Assembly: GCA_948567375.1 (NCBI GenBank)
Contig: OX419756.1
Location: 48,214,552 to 48,278,551, forward strand
Reading direction: 5' to 3'
Length of the DNA stretch: 64,000 nucleotides
Origin: Lunularia cruciata
Taxonomy: Eukaryota; Streptophyta; Marchantiopsida; Lunulariales; Lunulariaceae
Within the stretch, counting starts at the first letter, position 1, and every line of letters begins with the position of its first letter. The notes below the pieces were generated by a model. It saw only the letters and a program-made list of their open reading frames with translations, was not told the DNA's origin and did not search any database. The position numbers and the translations under genes were made by a program. Shown here piece by piece: positions 12,101-23,220 of the stretch.

Positions 12101-15100
12101 AAAGGAATTTATAGGGAAACTGAAGCATCGTTTTCTATGATGAGAGCGTACCTGCGGATCCTTGGCAACAATGTAGCGACAGCTGAGTCCTTTGTCTTTC
12201 ACCATGGCATCGCCGAGGAAATCTGCCAAGCGTTTGGCGGTTGTCATGGCGCAGGACTTTCTATCTCCGTACTCTTCAAGAGACTTGCTCATAGTGCTTG
12301 ACTCGGAGATGTAGTCCAGTAGCTCGCTATCAGCAAGATCCAAACCTTGATTCTACAGCAAGTAAAGAGAAAGCGTATATCAGACATTGCTTAGAATGGG
12401 TGACGTTTTAATGACTTCACGTTCTGAAAGCTGCAACTTCTGCAAACTCAGTAACGGTTGCAAGCTTGCAAAACGTCAAAAGATCGATAGTACCTCGAGC
12501 ATATCCAACCAGCGATTTGCAATTTCAGCGACAGCCGCATAGCATTCCTCCAGTGTCTCACCCTGCAGAAAGTTCTCGAAGACTTCGGCCTAGTGGAGTA
12601 CTATAAATTAGGAAAGGTTCATAGCTAGAAAGTCAGTCATTGACTAGTTGTACCACAGATCTAACACTCTCTTCTGATAACGTAGCTTACCCAATTCACA
12701 TGTCGGAAGCCTGTGACATTTCTACTTCTGTGTAGAATCTACCCCTCTCTAGAACTTACTACACCCCTCGCTTCACAACTTAGAGGTTCATGGTCAGACG
12801 TGTCTTTACAAAGAACAGTTTTACCATCTTCTGTCATACGCAATGCCTTCAAATCGTTTATACCAATAAAAATACAGCTGAAAGATCTAGGAACATGATT
12901 CACCTGAAATACTTTGATGAGCTTGAGCTCACCCCTCCGCTTTATTTCAAAGCCTTTCAGTTCTGCCAGAGTTCCATCGTCGTTAAAGACAGCATATCGC
13001 TTTTTGATAAGTATTCCTTCTTCCTTCGAAGCGGGCAAGATCATTGCCTGATTTGACACAGCTGCCACAACATTAGTAATGCTTCTTGAACTGAGGAGTA
13101 TCTACTCCGCAATCTGATCCCACCGTTTAAAGGATCTCACGTATAAAACACAACATTTGTCGAGGTCTTTCACCATACATCCTTCGCTACATCAGGTCCA
13201 CCTTTCATGATCAATAGTACTTACAAAGGTTTGAACATATCGATTGCTCAAGAATGATAAAATGTAACACAAATAGTAAATAGACACTGAAAGCTAACCA
13301 GTATTCCACAAACAAGAATCACACTGAAGCACAAACAAATGAGCAGATTTGTCTCTTGTAAAATTATTTCCACCGGCCGTTTATCCGCAGTCTCTTGGGA
13401 CCGCATATTGAGTGTGTAGAAAATACAATAATGTTGACGACATACAGTACTCAAATCTAACAGGCAATCTCCTTGTATTTAGCTGAAAGGGGCACTAAAC
13501 AACGAAGCAACTAATAAAACTTGTACTGATAACGAAGTATGAAAGGTTTTAAGCTCAGCTTTGGACAGGAAGTGCATGTGGAGTAAATAAATATGAAACA
13601 CGTTCGTTCCAACACAGAAGTACTTTTGATGTAATGGAATGACACAAACCAGTTACAAGAACTCGGTTTCAAACCCACGTGACCAGAGTGGACCGAGCAT
13701 GAGTTCAATATTGTAATTCAGACGTAGAACCCTTTCCAAGAACTCGGTTTCACACCCATGTGAACCGACTGGACAGGACATGACTCTGGCACTGCAATAT
13801 AAAAATAAAAGCTGAGTTCCGTATAGAGGTCAGGCAGGCAGGAAATACACATTCGGACATGAGAGCCGAAGCCGTTCGAAGAAGGGGGGACCCATAACTC
13901 ATTACGTGAAAATGGAGTGTGGATAAATAGATCTAATGCAGGAAGTACATACCTTATACGGACCATCAACCTCAAATTCAATTGAGCACTCACTACTTGT
14001 TGCATAGGTTCTTGTGACAGGATCTACGATCGTCTGCAATTAACGATAAATCAATTTTTTGTCTGATTAATTATTCACGTTGTCCTTAACTGGGGCCAAA
14101 ACCACTTATTACAATATGCAAATCGATAAACCAAGTTCAGAGATTCTCTTGGTCTTCAAGTATTTAATGTCAATATTTGTTTACAGTAGGTGCACATACC
14201 TGGTACTGGTCATTGGTGTTATTGACAGCAACGTCCACATTAAGCATTACACATGGGTACGAGATTGGAAGCTTCTTCTTCGGATCGCTACATTTGTGCA
14301 ACCAGACAAGAAAAACGTTTGTAGTCAGTACTCATAGTGGATGATCAACCTGTGATATCCAGTAAATGTCTGGGAACTTACTTGAACAAAGTATGAACAG
14401 TAATGCCTTTGTAAAGTTTCTTTGTAAAGTTTCTTGGCAAGCTTGCACTAAAGTCTATAGTTATCTTTCCGAAAGAAAGAACTTCTCAAGAAGACAAAAA
14501 GAAGGAAATGTGCAGGTCTTTAAACTTCAGGTAACCTGGTCTTGAAAACGAAGTTCTCCGGAAACGATCCAGGTAGGCAACACCATATGCCATCGGTGTC
14601 AAGCTCAAGGGGCTTCCCAATTTGTTCCACTAGTTTATGAGCATTTTGAATGATCTTAGCACCTGTATATGTAACAACCCCTGCCATTTCCATCGAATAC
14701 CACCTTGCACCCCTGTCATTGTACATGATCAAATTTTCAATACGCTACTCTTAAGCAGAAGTATATCGCAATAGTGATCAGATATACTCGTACGTGCCAA
14801 ACGCCAAGACTTCCACTAATTGGATATCTATGACATCAGAATCTGAGGCCAACTATTCCTTCTTGAAGAATGTCGTATCGCCAGTAAACATGACTTGGTT
14901 TTGAGTATCAAAGCTATGTCGTATGGTTAACTTCTATGATACAGGTTTAGAGCTCTGCAGTTTATAATTAACATATATTTCACTGGTTCTCAATCTGGGA
15001 AGGTACCAAGCCCCTATAGTGGTACATCTAGCTCCGGAGCTCTTAGGGTACTTTCGCTCTAGGTGCTGAAGTGTTAGGTGTCTTTTCTGTACTGACTGCT

Positions 15101-18100
15101 CGGTATATTAAGGGGACTCCGTTGGTGAAGAGTCTGATTTAGGACTAAAATGTGACCTAGTGAAAATAGACCTCTTAGCTGTAAAACCCAATGGGGATGC
15201 CACCATGGTAAGAGTAGGTACTTCCGCATTACGTAGCCGTAGAATGAGTTGAGAATGCACTTGTGAGCGAGTTGTAGGGAATCATATACGACCACCATGT
15301 CCTGCCAGATGTTGTGATGGTTCCACAACAGATTAAAATGCCCATCAGCTAAACTCAATTGCAGAAAACCCTGACAATCAATAAGTAGCTACATTATATT
15401 CACGTGCAGTTTTAGAAGTGCTATTTGGTTGATCTAAATGTCAGCTAGTATGGCAGCTTTGAGAAACTGACCACACAAAAGGATACTAGGTGGGGAAGAG
15501 CAAACGGCAAGAATCTAACCTGAGCTTCTTGTATCTTTATTGGATTACCACTAGCCTTTGCTTCGCCAAGCTTACCCTTCCAAACCTTGTTCAGTCCTTT
15601 GTATTCATATCTTCGGTCTCGGAAGCTAAGTCAAAGGAAGATCACAATTAGAACTTTGGAACTGGTAGGTCGGTATATCAGTTGTCTTTTGAACCACGTG
15701 TCCATATTCCCTCCTAGAAGTAGTTGCATGGGTTGAAAGTGCATTGATGTCGTTGGAGATCCTAAACAAACTCACAAGTAAAAACTACACACCAAACGCA
15801 GTGACAATAGAGAGTAATCTATAAGAAGTTAATCAAAACAGCAATGAACTATTTCGAACTTTAAAGTTGAGCAAAGGAGCGTTGGCCGAAAGGTATAACG
15901 ACGACGATCAAAGATATGTAGGAAGATGCACCTGCGGACAGTATCAACGTAAAATGGATTCTCGCGCATGCAAATCCCGGCCGTTCGTACATCAGAAATC
16001 GGCTTGTCGAGTACCCTTTTATACACCTGTCGCAAAAATAAGTCTTAGCTGAATATTGATAAGACATTACATTGTGCGACAGTATTAAATGTTTGCTCCA
16101 GAGATAGATGTCGGTGTAATGGTAAGCAGAAGCAGTTAAGGTAACTCCAGAGATAGATGTGGGCAAACCTTTTGGCAATACTTCTTCAGACGATCCTTGA
16201 GTTTGCTTTGTTGTTCATCTTTCGGGAGGTCACGAAAGTAGCGCAGATCACCCCCTTCTGATGACGGTGGGAATTGCTCAGATTCAATTTGGTTCTTTAG
16301 ATGATTGTACTCACTGCCACCAAAAGAGAGGATACTCTGTCATCAGCTTCATTGATTTCAGGAACTTCAGTCACCTTGTATACCCAACTTGATCTTATTT
16401 CCAAACTAGCACTCAACCTAGACAAGATATCACAGACCTTCTTGTCGCCGAAAAAGTTTCGCCACGCCACACCCACTCTAATTGACGAAGACATGTTTTG
16501 TCCGAACGATTGAAGTCACAAGCAGCGCAAACGTCATCTGTCACAATTGAAGGGGGCTGCCAAGGCGACAATACGAGAAATACCAGTGAGAAATCCTGGT
16601 GGAAAGTATGGAATGATTATAGGACTTGCAGACATGGTGTGGTTGACTTCTTATGGACAGTCTGATCACCATACTATAAACTCGGATGTCCATGCTTTGA
16701 GTACAGCAGTTCCCTCCATTTCCAGCGAAGAGAATTTACAACATCTTGCTGTTTGTGGAACAATGATTTCCATAGTGGGCATCATCTCCACTACTGGAAT
16801 TTGTGACTTAAATTGTTTCGTGCTCCAATGACAAGATGCAAACCTGGAGACGGTTAGTGAGGATAATATTGGGATACATTGCGGCTACGTCCAAATGATA
16901 AATTAGAGGCGATTCCTCACGATTTGGTGCGTCACGAAGGGCCTCCAACTGTAGAAGTTCACATGCAAGAAGGGTCTGTTAGCTTCTCCATAGTTGCATC
17001 GAGAATCTTAACTGCCAAGGGACATCCATATTTAGAGGCTTGACTCCTAAGAAAAACTTTGGTACCTTGTTAAGCAGACATGAACGAGTTAAGCACATAA
17101 GTTTCTTATCGATACCTGTTTTTTTATTTCTTGCTGCACGTCATCGTAGTTGATCACAGAGTGTATGTCCATTTTGCCCTCCACTTCGATTGCATACTTC
17201 AGGTCCCGGTCAAGTTTGTCTATAAGTTTCTGCTCGTGATCAAGCGGGTCCTTAGGTTACGTCTCGGATGGATGACCACCACATATTTGTATATCTTATG
17301 GGGTAGTTCTACTTTGAAGGGTCACCCTCCTGTGTAGCTGTTAGCGACTATACGGGATGTGAGTCGGGTCACTCAAGGTAAAGTGACCGTCTTCCGTTCC
17401 CAACATTAATAGCAAGCAGCTGATGTCTATCCCACACGTACAATTGAATGACGAGCTTTCATAGCTTCAGATAAAGAATTTAGAAGGATCCATCAATGGG
17501 TATCGCCTACAGACTTCGTCACTCCAAGTAGATGATACAAGATTATATCAATACAACGTGAAGGGGACACAAGCTTGAATGAAACATAGATTGGTATGGC
17601 ACCTGATATGCCTCCGGCACAAGGCGAAATTTGGTAGGTAGATCGGAACGAAATACGCCACTTTCCAAGCACTCAACGTGACCTCCAATGTAAGTTTCAC
17701 TATCTAGCATTCGACCATTGTAGACTTTCTCCTCGTCTGACTTATGCTTGTTTGGGCAGATAATATTACCCTTGAATGCCTGCAAGCTCGAGCCAATGAT
17801 TATCAAGGCCAAACTCATTCTGAAAAAAAAATTCGCAGGGAAGAACTCGTTGAGATAAATTTGTCAAAAGACACTTGTCACAAGCACATCAACTCAGTGA
17901 ACCAGGTTTCTCACCTCTACCATAAGAAGCATCTCACAAAGAGTTCCTGAACCCTTTCGCAAAACCTCGTCAGGTGGCATGGGTAAAATTGTTGCTAGGG
18001 AGAATATGAAAGGATGTACATAGGTCATATAGAGGTAATAAGTTGATACTGCGTCAGAAACTGAATATGAGGACATAACCTGCGCAACCAATGAATCTGA

Positions 18101-21100
18101 GTAGTCAAATATGACACGTTTCATGTATGATCTTGTTGACCTAACCATCTGTCCCACCTATCTTAAATGGTTCCTAGCCATCGTCTTGCAGGTTATTGCG
18201 TCGATTTGGAGGATGTCACATTACTGCAGCTCAGCAATTATATACAAAGGTTGTTTCTATCAGATACAATGTTGAACTTCTGCACCGAATTTCCACTTTC
18301 GCCGGGAACACTTCTTTTTTTTATGAGGAAGGATGAACCTACTTGAGGCTTTTCCATTGCAAAACGAACCATGTCCTCCGGATTTACTTCCAGGGGATCG
18401 TAACCCAACTTCGCCTTCGTAACTGCCTGAAGGACACAGAGTTCACGAAACCAGATACACCCACTCCTCAAACAACATACGGAAAAAGTGAATGTCAAAG
18501 ATACCAATCGTTCGATCAACTCTTGAAATATGATCTAAACCTTTGGATAAATCTTGAAAACAAAACCAAGTGAAGGTTAAAAGAAAGAGATTAAGAGGAG
18601 CAGATTAGTAGACTTATAGAGAAGAACGGGAAGTTCATGACGTTCGGCAAATGTTTCAGAGAATAACGAGACACAAATACAGGCCTGCGAAAGAAGACGG
18701 CCAGTGAGGATATACGGTGTCACCTTCAAGCCCTGGCTACCCTGTGGTAGGTAACTGTCACGTTTCACCCAAGCAAAACAATCCAGGTGGCATGCAAATT
18801 TACTTAGACATTCTCCTTGGACCGCATCACATTGGAAGCCTATTTCCTGTACCAGTACAAGGAAATAAGCTTCGAGCTATTAGTATCGCTGTAAATTCAC
18901 ACAAATCGGTGCATGGCAGATCAAGGTCGACTTCATCCTCACCTTGGTGTTCTTACTTGTTACTTGTCGTTCTCTTTGTTTTGCAGTACTGGTTATATTT
19001 TCGGTTGTAACTACTTGCAAGATTTGATATCCACCGTGAATACAATAAGAAGGATATTTGGAGATGAGAACAGAAGCCGTTCGAGAAACGGGAGATCCAG
19101 AACTCATTAAATGCATATGACGTGCAGATGGAATGTAGACAATAAGAAGGATAGTTGACGTCGGACTAGAACTCCCACGTCCGATATGTGAAAATGGACA
19201 TGATACCACATAGTTGTAACTACATGAGAAGTAGCATCTTGGTTGTTGTGTAACCTACATACAACAACTCCAAAAACTAATGTTCCGATATGACTAGACG
19301 TGAAGTTGTTCTGCCTTGTCTAGAAGAAGCAAAAACTGCAATGATCAGATGATCGTGAGACTAACTGTTATATTTAGATCCATCTAAGCAGCCAAGCGAC
19401 TTCCTCTTCTTCCGAATGAAGAAAGGGTCATGGAAACCAACCTCGTGCATGTTCATTCCATGATGCTTGCTACGCTGCTCCAAGAAAGGCCAGTCAAAAA
19501 AGTCGCCGTTGTAAGTCACATATATACCTGGCTTCACTTCGCGCATGTGATTGAACCAGCTCTCCAGGACTGCTCTCTGCAGATAGAAGATACAAGAAAA
19601 CTCTCAAGACTTTTCCTCGAGATTTGTCACTTAGGTCAGAAAGGAAGGGCAGCGTGCTTCTGGAAAGAACAGTTACTAAATTTAACTTGCAACTCTTGCC
19701 CGTTACGGAATTTTGCACATCTCCAAGGTGGTAATGCTCTCACTTCATTTTGAGCATTTGTAACCTGGAAAAACCCCTGAAATTCTGGTTTAGGGGTGTA
19801 CTCCAAATCTTCAATATCTTCACCAACACACTGCACAAGTAAGAAGCGGGTGATTTAAGGTTGCAGTATCTAGCCACCTCAAAGCCAAGTTATTATAGTG
19901 TCTCCTACGACAGGTATTGCGTTAGCTAAGCTTGTGGCTCCATGAAGGACCCCAAGGTAATACGTATACTATAAAAGCTGTTAACATAATTAAGAATCAG
20001 GTGACCGCTCCAAGAGAGTAAACTAATTTGCTAGAACTCGCATAACTTCCATAATATAAACCAGAAAAAAAAATGAAACACAATGAAAAACATACTGGCT
20101 CCATTAGCCAGCGTCAGTACTCTGTAGCAATCACTGTTGATGACGAACTTGTGACAGTCCTACGTCCAACTACACATTCACCTAATGAATGCCGTACGAA
20201 CCTGTAGGTCTAACCAGAAGACAGGAACAGAAACAAGAGTATTAACTCTCGTGGACATTGATTGTAAAAAAACTTCAGAGGAAATGTACCTCTCTATTCA
20301 CAATAAGATATCCTTGACCGTCGATCATATAAGAAATCATCATCACACTGTCGTAAGATGCATCCGGGAACTTCAATGGAAGCTTTGTTGTCTCAATGTC
20401 AAATGCGCATATGCGGGCCTCAGCACGCTGCAGCAGATCAGCTCGCTTTTCCAGTTTGACCTTGTTGCCGTCTACTGTCACTGTATACCAAAGTCCACAT
20501 CGCACGTCTACAAGTTCGTCGGTACGATATTGAGATGTCAGTATATCAGAGATAGAGAAAGAAGTAACAAGTGCACTGATGCTTTAGACAAAATACGAAA
20601 TGCCGGCAGTTTCAAGTCCGGGGTAGACGGCTTAGACTTTCCTTAACAATTGTTCTATTCGGTTGAGGCTTTCTTGGAAACTAGCCGTCTGAGCTAAATT
20701 TCGAAAGGGGGGCGTTAAGACATCGCTCCTGTTCTTGCATAGAAGTGAACCTTGAGATAGTGGTTCTGTAAGATGGGGGAACTCGAGGTATTACCCTGGT
20801 CGATAGCAAATCGCACATGGTATGGCACATCGAATTCTCGCAATTCTAGTATGTGGTCAACAAAGTCTTGGATCCTTGTGCTCTCTTGTATAGCTCCTCT
20901 GTCAGAACAGAAACAGCAAACTTCTTAGCACACGCTATAGACAGGTCCCTTCAGCACCTATTGGGCAGGACGACTTGAGATTGACAATTCATCTCTCTGC
21001 TTTCGACATTCTGAACGCAAAGACCCCCAAATCGGACAACTTCTTATACCTGTATGCATGTGCTGCTGAAGCTAAAGTGACTGCAGTGTACTTGAACAGT

Positions 21101-22641
21101 ACATGAGCAAAACAAGCGGAATCTTACCTCATACCCTGGAATAACGAGTCATACGCTTGGGCAGCTTCAAGCTTTGCTTGATTGCGTTCGACGATTGGGA
21201 GGAGCTCCTTTTTAATACACATAAGTTCTTGCACGGTGTTGAAACTAACTTTCAAGAAGTTGTGACGGAGACCAGAAAGGTGATTTTTCTGCACAGTTTT
21301 AATTAATCTTAAGTATTAGAGAAAAAGACCGGCCAAGGATAGTCACAATCGACACAGAGAACAGACGTTGATCCTTCAGTAAGTACACTGGTCCAAAATT
21401 ACCAGGTCAAGATCCTCCTTCTCCACAACTTGGATAGCAGCAATCTGACCCTCATAACGTCGTCGCAAATACGCGTCAACCTCAAGCTCCATATTTGCCT
21501 GCGGATGCCACATAAGAAGGTTATGCCCTCGAGCATGCGGGATTGCAACAGGAGAAATCAAGACGTTCATCCAACTCGTAAACAATGGAATAGTAGAAAT
21601 AGCATGCTTCTCTCATCATTATGGGAATCAAAGTTACTTTCGGACTTATGCTCTTCTATCTGACTGATTTAAAAGAGTTCAGGTGAGACCTTGGTCCCAA
21701 GATAAAAGTAAGGCTGAAATTTGACTTGAGATTTGAAGGTCGAACCATCCTGCATCGGACATACGACTTAGCACAATATAAGCTTGGCATGAACTGGCAG
21801 GAAATTAATGATAGTGTCTGCGAAGACACAAACAAATACAGAAGCCAGCCAAATGTTGCTGCAATACGAATAAGACTTCCAAAGAAACAGCGTGCAGTTG
21901 CCCTGGTACAGAGTAAGCCATCAGACCCCCTCCACTTTCCTCACAACTGAGTATGCAGTTGCCTTAAGCTCTACACGAGAAAAGCTTTCCCGGGCATTTA
22001 CCTTCTCAGCTTTGTTTGCAGATTAGGCCGCGATCATAACAAGGAGTGGATTATGGTCGCATCTTCAAACAATCTAAAAATGTAGCAATAAGCTGAGGGT
22101 GATGTTTCGTGTGTACCTGGCACATGAAGTAGAGATTGACGCAGCTGAAGGTCTGCGAATCATCCTCCTGATCTTCCATAGATGACTGAAAATATAAACA
22201 GAGCGCAATTTATCAAATCGCCAGGATCTATCCTTTTGCAGGACAATGTACAAGCTGGAGGAGACTACTATCGTGTAATGATTGTGACAGGTCTGTCAGC
22301 AGCCAAACACGAGACAATTGAGAACTGCAGTCAGACCAAACACCAATGTTCTACGGAGTGCTTGTAAGACGCACCGAAGCCATGTTCAGAAGCCACCCCA
22401 AACGCGGCTCTCCTTCCGTGAAAGCATCGAATCCAAATTTGGCTTCCAGAGCATCTTCCGCTGTTCGCCTTATCTGCGACCAGCCAGTTCTTCTCACATG
22501 TTCCTTTCTACTAAGAATGTCGTTAGAATTCCCTCTTCCTTTGCGTCCTGCTGACCGAATTGTCTTTCCTCCATCACCTTGCCCTCGTCCTCGTCCATTT
22601 CCTATCCAGTTTCCCCCTCCTCCTCTTCTTTGCAGTCCCAT
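119..22641 (-). CDS. POLE: DNA polymerase epsilon catalytic subunit (42 exons, C-terminus outside window)
   Basis: This is the leading-strand replicative polymerase, a B-family enzyme with 3'-5' proofreading that works in the nuclear replisome. Exons, 5' to 3' on the minus strand: 22375-22641, 22117-22185, 21690-21749, 21403-21498, 21128-21288, 20795-20898, 20290-20507, 19744-19830, 19442-19576, 18724-18846, 18343-18426, 17915-18079, 17603-17779, 17116-17229, 16844-16948, 16438-16556, 16169-16313, 15932-16026, 15520-15625, 15222-15301, 14536-14712, 14200-14287, 13953-14033, 12904-13047, 12494-12589, 12152-12352, 11922-11976, 11632-11774, 11006-11427, 10740-10863, 9998-10192, 5303-5377, 4890-5080, 4348-4531, 3977-4041, 3717-3849, 3415-3516, 2006-2089, 1666-1743, 1252-1311, 694-941, 119-167. 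They sum to 5,505 nt (1,835 codons) in one uninterrupted frame. All introns are GT-AG except intron 27 (GC-AG). The family is about 2,150-2,280 residues long, so roughly 350-400 residues are missing off the left edge. Exon ends were set by hand from splice sites, phase and family conservation. Confidence 0.96.
2090..3414 (-). repeat. POLE intron 37 carrying a divergent copy of the intron 31 repeat
   Basis: This 1,325 bp intron contains module A start-like sequence at about 2155-2220 (GAAGCCGTTCGAAGAACGG, then ATCCAGAACTCATTA), module B at about 2608-2800, and a module C-like splice-site pair at about 2960-2985. The copy is more diverged than those in intron 31 and could be an older relative. 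A G-rich tract lies at 3275-3314. No open frame of interest is present; the plus-strand Gly/Arg-rich frame over 3179-3556 is low-complexity shadow. Confidence 0.8.
3275..3314 (+). other. G-rich tract with G-quadruplex potential (POLE intron 37)
   Basis: Five runs of four or more G lie within 40 bases of the plus strand (3275-3278, 3282-3285, 3294-3297, 3303-3307, 3309-3314). The plus strand is the template strand for POLE; the transcript carries the matching polypyrimidine tract. Confidence 0.6.
5378..9997 (-). repeat. POLE intron 31 expanded by serial duplication of a private repeat
   Basis: The intron is 4,620 bp against a typical 100-700 bp in this gene. It is built from repeated modules. 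Module A (about 500 bp, opening with TATATAGGTATACGAGAACAG) starts at 5501, 6005, 7006, 8126 and 9228. Module B (opening near TTGAGTCCTGAGAC and including GAGTGCCAAGGCAAACTC) occurs at about 6534-6780, 6828-6995, 7567-7815 and 8665-8915. Module C (near GATGAGGGAAGAAATCGAGACATACC) occurs at about 7815-8110 and 8915-9210. Spacings of 504, 1001, 1120 and 1102 bp suggest stepwise growth, the last rounds copying a 1.1 kb A-B-C unit. No transposase or conserved reading frame was seen. Confidence 0.9.
7299..7336. repeat. Perfect 18-bp inverted repeat in intron 31
   Basis: The arms at 7299-7316 and 7319-7336 are exact reverse complements, with a 2-nt CT loop. The sister copies near 6300 and 8420 lack the right arm and run straight from the A-rich tract into GGAGTCGGG-type sequence. 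The right arm is therefore a local inverted duplication unique to this repeat copy. Confidence 0.9.
11006..11427 (-). other. POLE: POLE exon 29: variable linker between active and inactive halves
   Basis: At 422 nt this is the longest exon. It begins with the conserved block [22 protein letters not shown] and then runs into a charged, Ser/Asn/Glu-rich segment ending in a Lys/Arg-rich stretch (residues about 1166-1305). In this family the polymerase module is joined to the inactivated C-terminal polymerase-like module by a poorly conserved linker of this kind. It ends in phase 2 at AG/GTAGG. Confidence 0.9.
11775..11921 (-). other. POLE intron 27: GC-AG intron with NAGNAG acceptor
   Basis: Exon 27 ends GAACCAG and the intron opens GCAAGTTG, the standard consensus of U2-type GC donors. 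No GT nearby restores the frame. The 3' end reads GCAAGCAG, a tandem NAGNAG acceptor; the two choices differ by one Ala codon. With the distal AG the protein reads ETEP-A-VMKAF, which matches the family. Confidence 0.8.
12904..16948 (-). other. POLE: POLE polymerase palm/fingers (exons 15-24)
   Basis: Motif A reads [11 protein letters not shown], with catalytic D640 and M644 (the yeast Pol2 M644 position). Motif B (K824 to Y833, containing N828) lies in exon 20. Motif C reads ELDTDGIWC, with D875 and D877 in exon 21. Exon 16 carries C665, C668 and C677, and exon 17 carries C741. Together they fit the CysX cluster that binds a [4Fe-4S] centre inside the Pol epsilon catalytic domain. Identical numbering with yeast at motifs A and C is strong support that no exon was missed upstream. 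The thumb region continues through exons 24-28. Confidence 0.94.
13656..13925. repeat. POLE intron 23: 81-bp tandem duplication plus partial module A
   Basis: An approximately 81-bp unit beginning CAAGAACTCGGTTTCA is present at 13656 and again at 13737. Downstream, at about 13856-13920, a hairpin-core segment (GCCGAAGCCGTTCGAAGAAGG, then CATAACTCATTACGTG) matches module A. The rest of intron 23 (13048-13952) shows nothing further. Confidence 0.7.
17915..20507 (-). other. POLE: POLE proofreading exonuclease domain (exons 7-12)
   Basis: These exons encode the DEDDy 3'-5' exonuclease. In my spliced numbering, Exo I is FDIETTK with D289 and E291 (yeast Pol2 D290/E292). Exo II is [10 protein letters not shown] with D379 and D382. 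Exo III is [13 protein letters not shown] with Y473 and D477. All catalytic acidic residues are present, so proofreading should be intact. Exon 8 (19744-19830) and exon 9 (19442-19576) end in phase 0. Intron 9 (18847-19441) contains a short copy of the repeat that dominates intron 31. Confidence 0.93.
19055..19150. repeat. Partial module A copy in POLE intron 9
   Basis: The segment reads GAACAGAAGCCGTTCGAGAAACGG followed by a GATCCAGAACTCATTAAATGC block, matching the hairpin core and following 30 bases of module A from intron 31. It is only about 100 bp and has no module B. Confidence 0.75.
22375..22641 (-). CDS. POLE: POLE exon 1: start codon and Gly/Arg-rich N-terminal tail
   Basis: The ATG at 22641-22639 is the first in-frame ATG after an in-frame TGA at 22686-22684. 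It has A at -3 and G at +4, a good plant initiation context. About the first 30 residues form a Gly/Arg-rich, RGG-like low-complexity tail, probably disordered. The conserved domain starts near residue 65, where the frame reads like the family consensus ([20 protein letters not shown]). The exon ends in phase 0 after codon 89 at a GTGCGT donor. A GTG and a CTG lie in frame upstream, but no ATG does. Confidence 0.9.
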
Positions 22642-23220
22642 ACTTCTATCTACAACATTCACCAGTGCATTTTTCCAAAATTCTCAATCTCCAGCTTGCA
22701 TCATGCACCAGCTCCAATGAGTGCTATGCCTGCCAAAAAATTTCCAATGTAACCACTCGTGTTCCTCGTCCTGCAATTGCAAGATCATTCGGCTCCGCCC
22801 GCACTGAATTCTTCTCTCTTCCGATTTTCCTCTATAGTAATGCACATTGTGATCCCAATTCTCGCGTATCCCACATGCAATCCCAACTCAGCTTCAGTCG
22901 TCCAAACTTTCCATCACCTTGGTACTCCTTGGGCACAAATTTGTCTGCTTCCGAAAGCGCGGGAGAAACACGAGCTACAACTGCGTGACCCTTTCACGTG
23001 GAAGTTGTAGCCACAGTGGACCACGTATCAGAGTTATGATCCACCTGAACCGTCTAAAACGTAGATGACTGGTTCAGATCGCCCGCAAACTGCGACAGAA
23101 CCACTTACCGGCACTCCGCAAACGAAAAGTACTGAACACCACAACTTGGCGGGAAATGGATTCTGGTGGTTTCGAATCCCCGTCCACTTTGCGAATGGAC
23201 CGCTAGAGTAAAGAGAATAG
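22642..23220 (-). promoter_or_regulatory. POLE 5' leader and promoter interval
   Basis: This is the interval between the start codon and the abrupt drop in GC at about 23.2 kb. It holds a G-box CACGTG at 22995-23000 and an E2F-type site at 23149-23156. I could not place a transcription start or exclude a leader intron. Plus-strand reading frames over 22346-23010 are antisense to exon 1 and the leader and show no protein family. Confidence 0.55.
23149..23156 (-). promoter_or_regulatory. E2F-type site upstream of POLE
   Basis: The minus strand reads TTTCCCGC, which fits the plant E2F consensus WTTSSCSS; the plus strand reads TTGGCGGGAAA. It lies about 510 bp upstream of the ATG. Plant replication genes are commonly E2F-regulated at G1/S, so the placement is sensible, but the match is a short motif. 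Confidence 0.5.

Noticed and set aside
22346-22988. Plus-strand frames over the POLE start
   Set aside because: They are antisense to exon 1 and the 5' leader; the Pro/Ser-rich content reflects the reverse of Gly/Arg codons.
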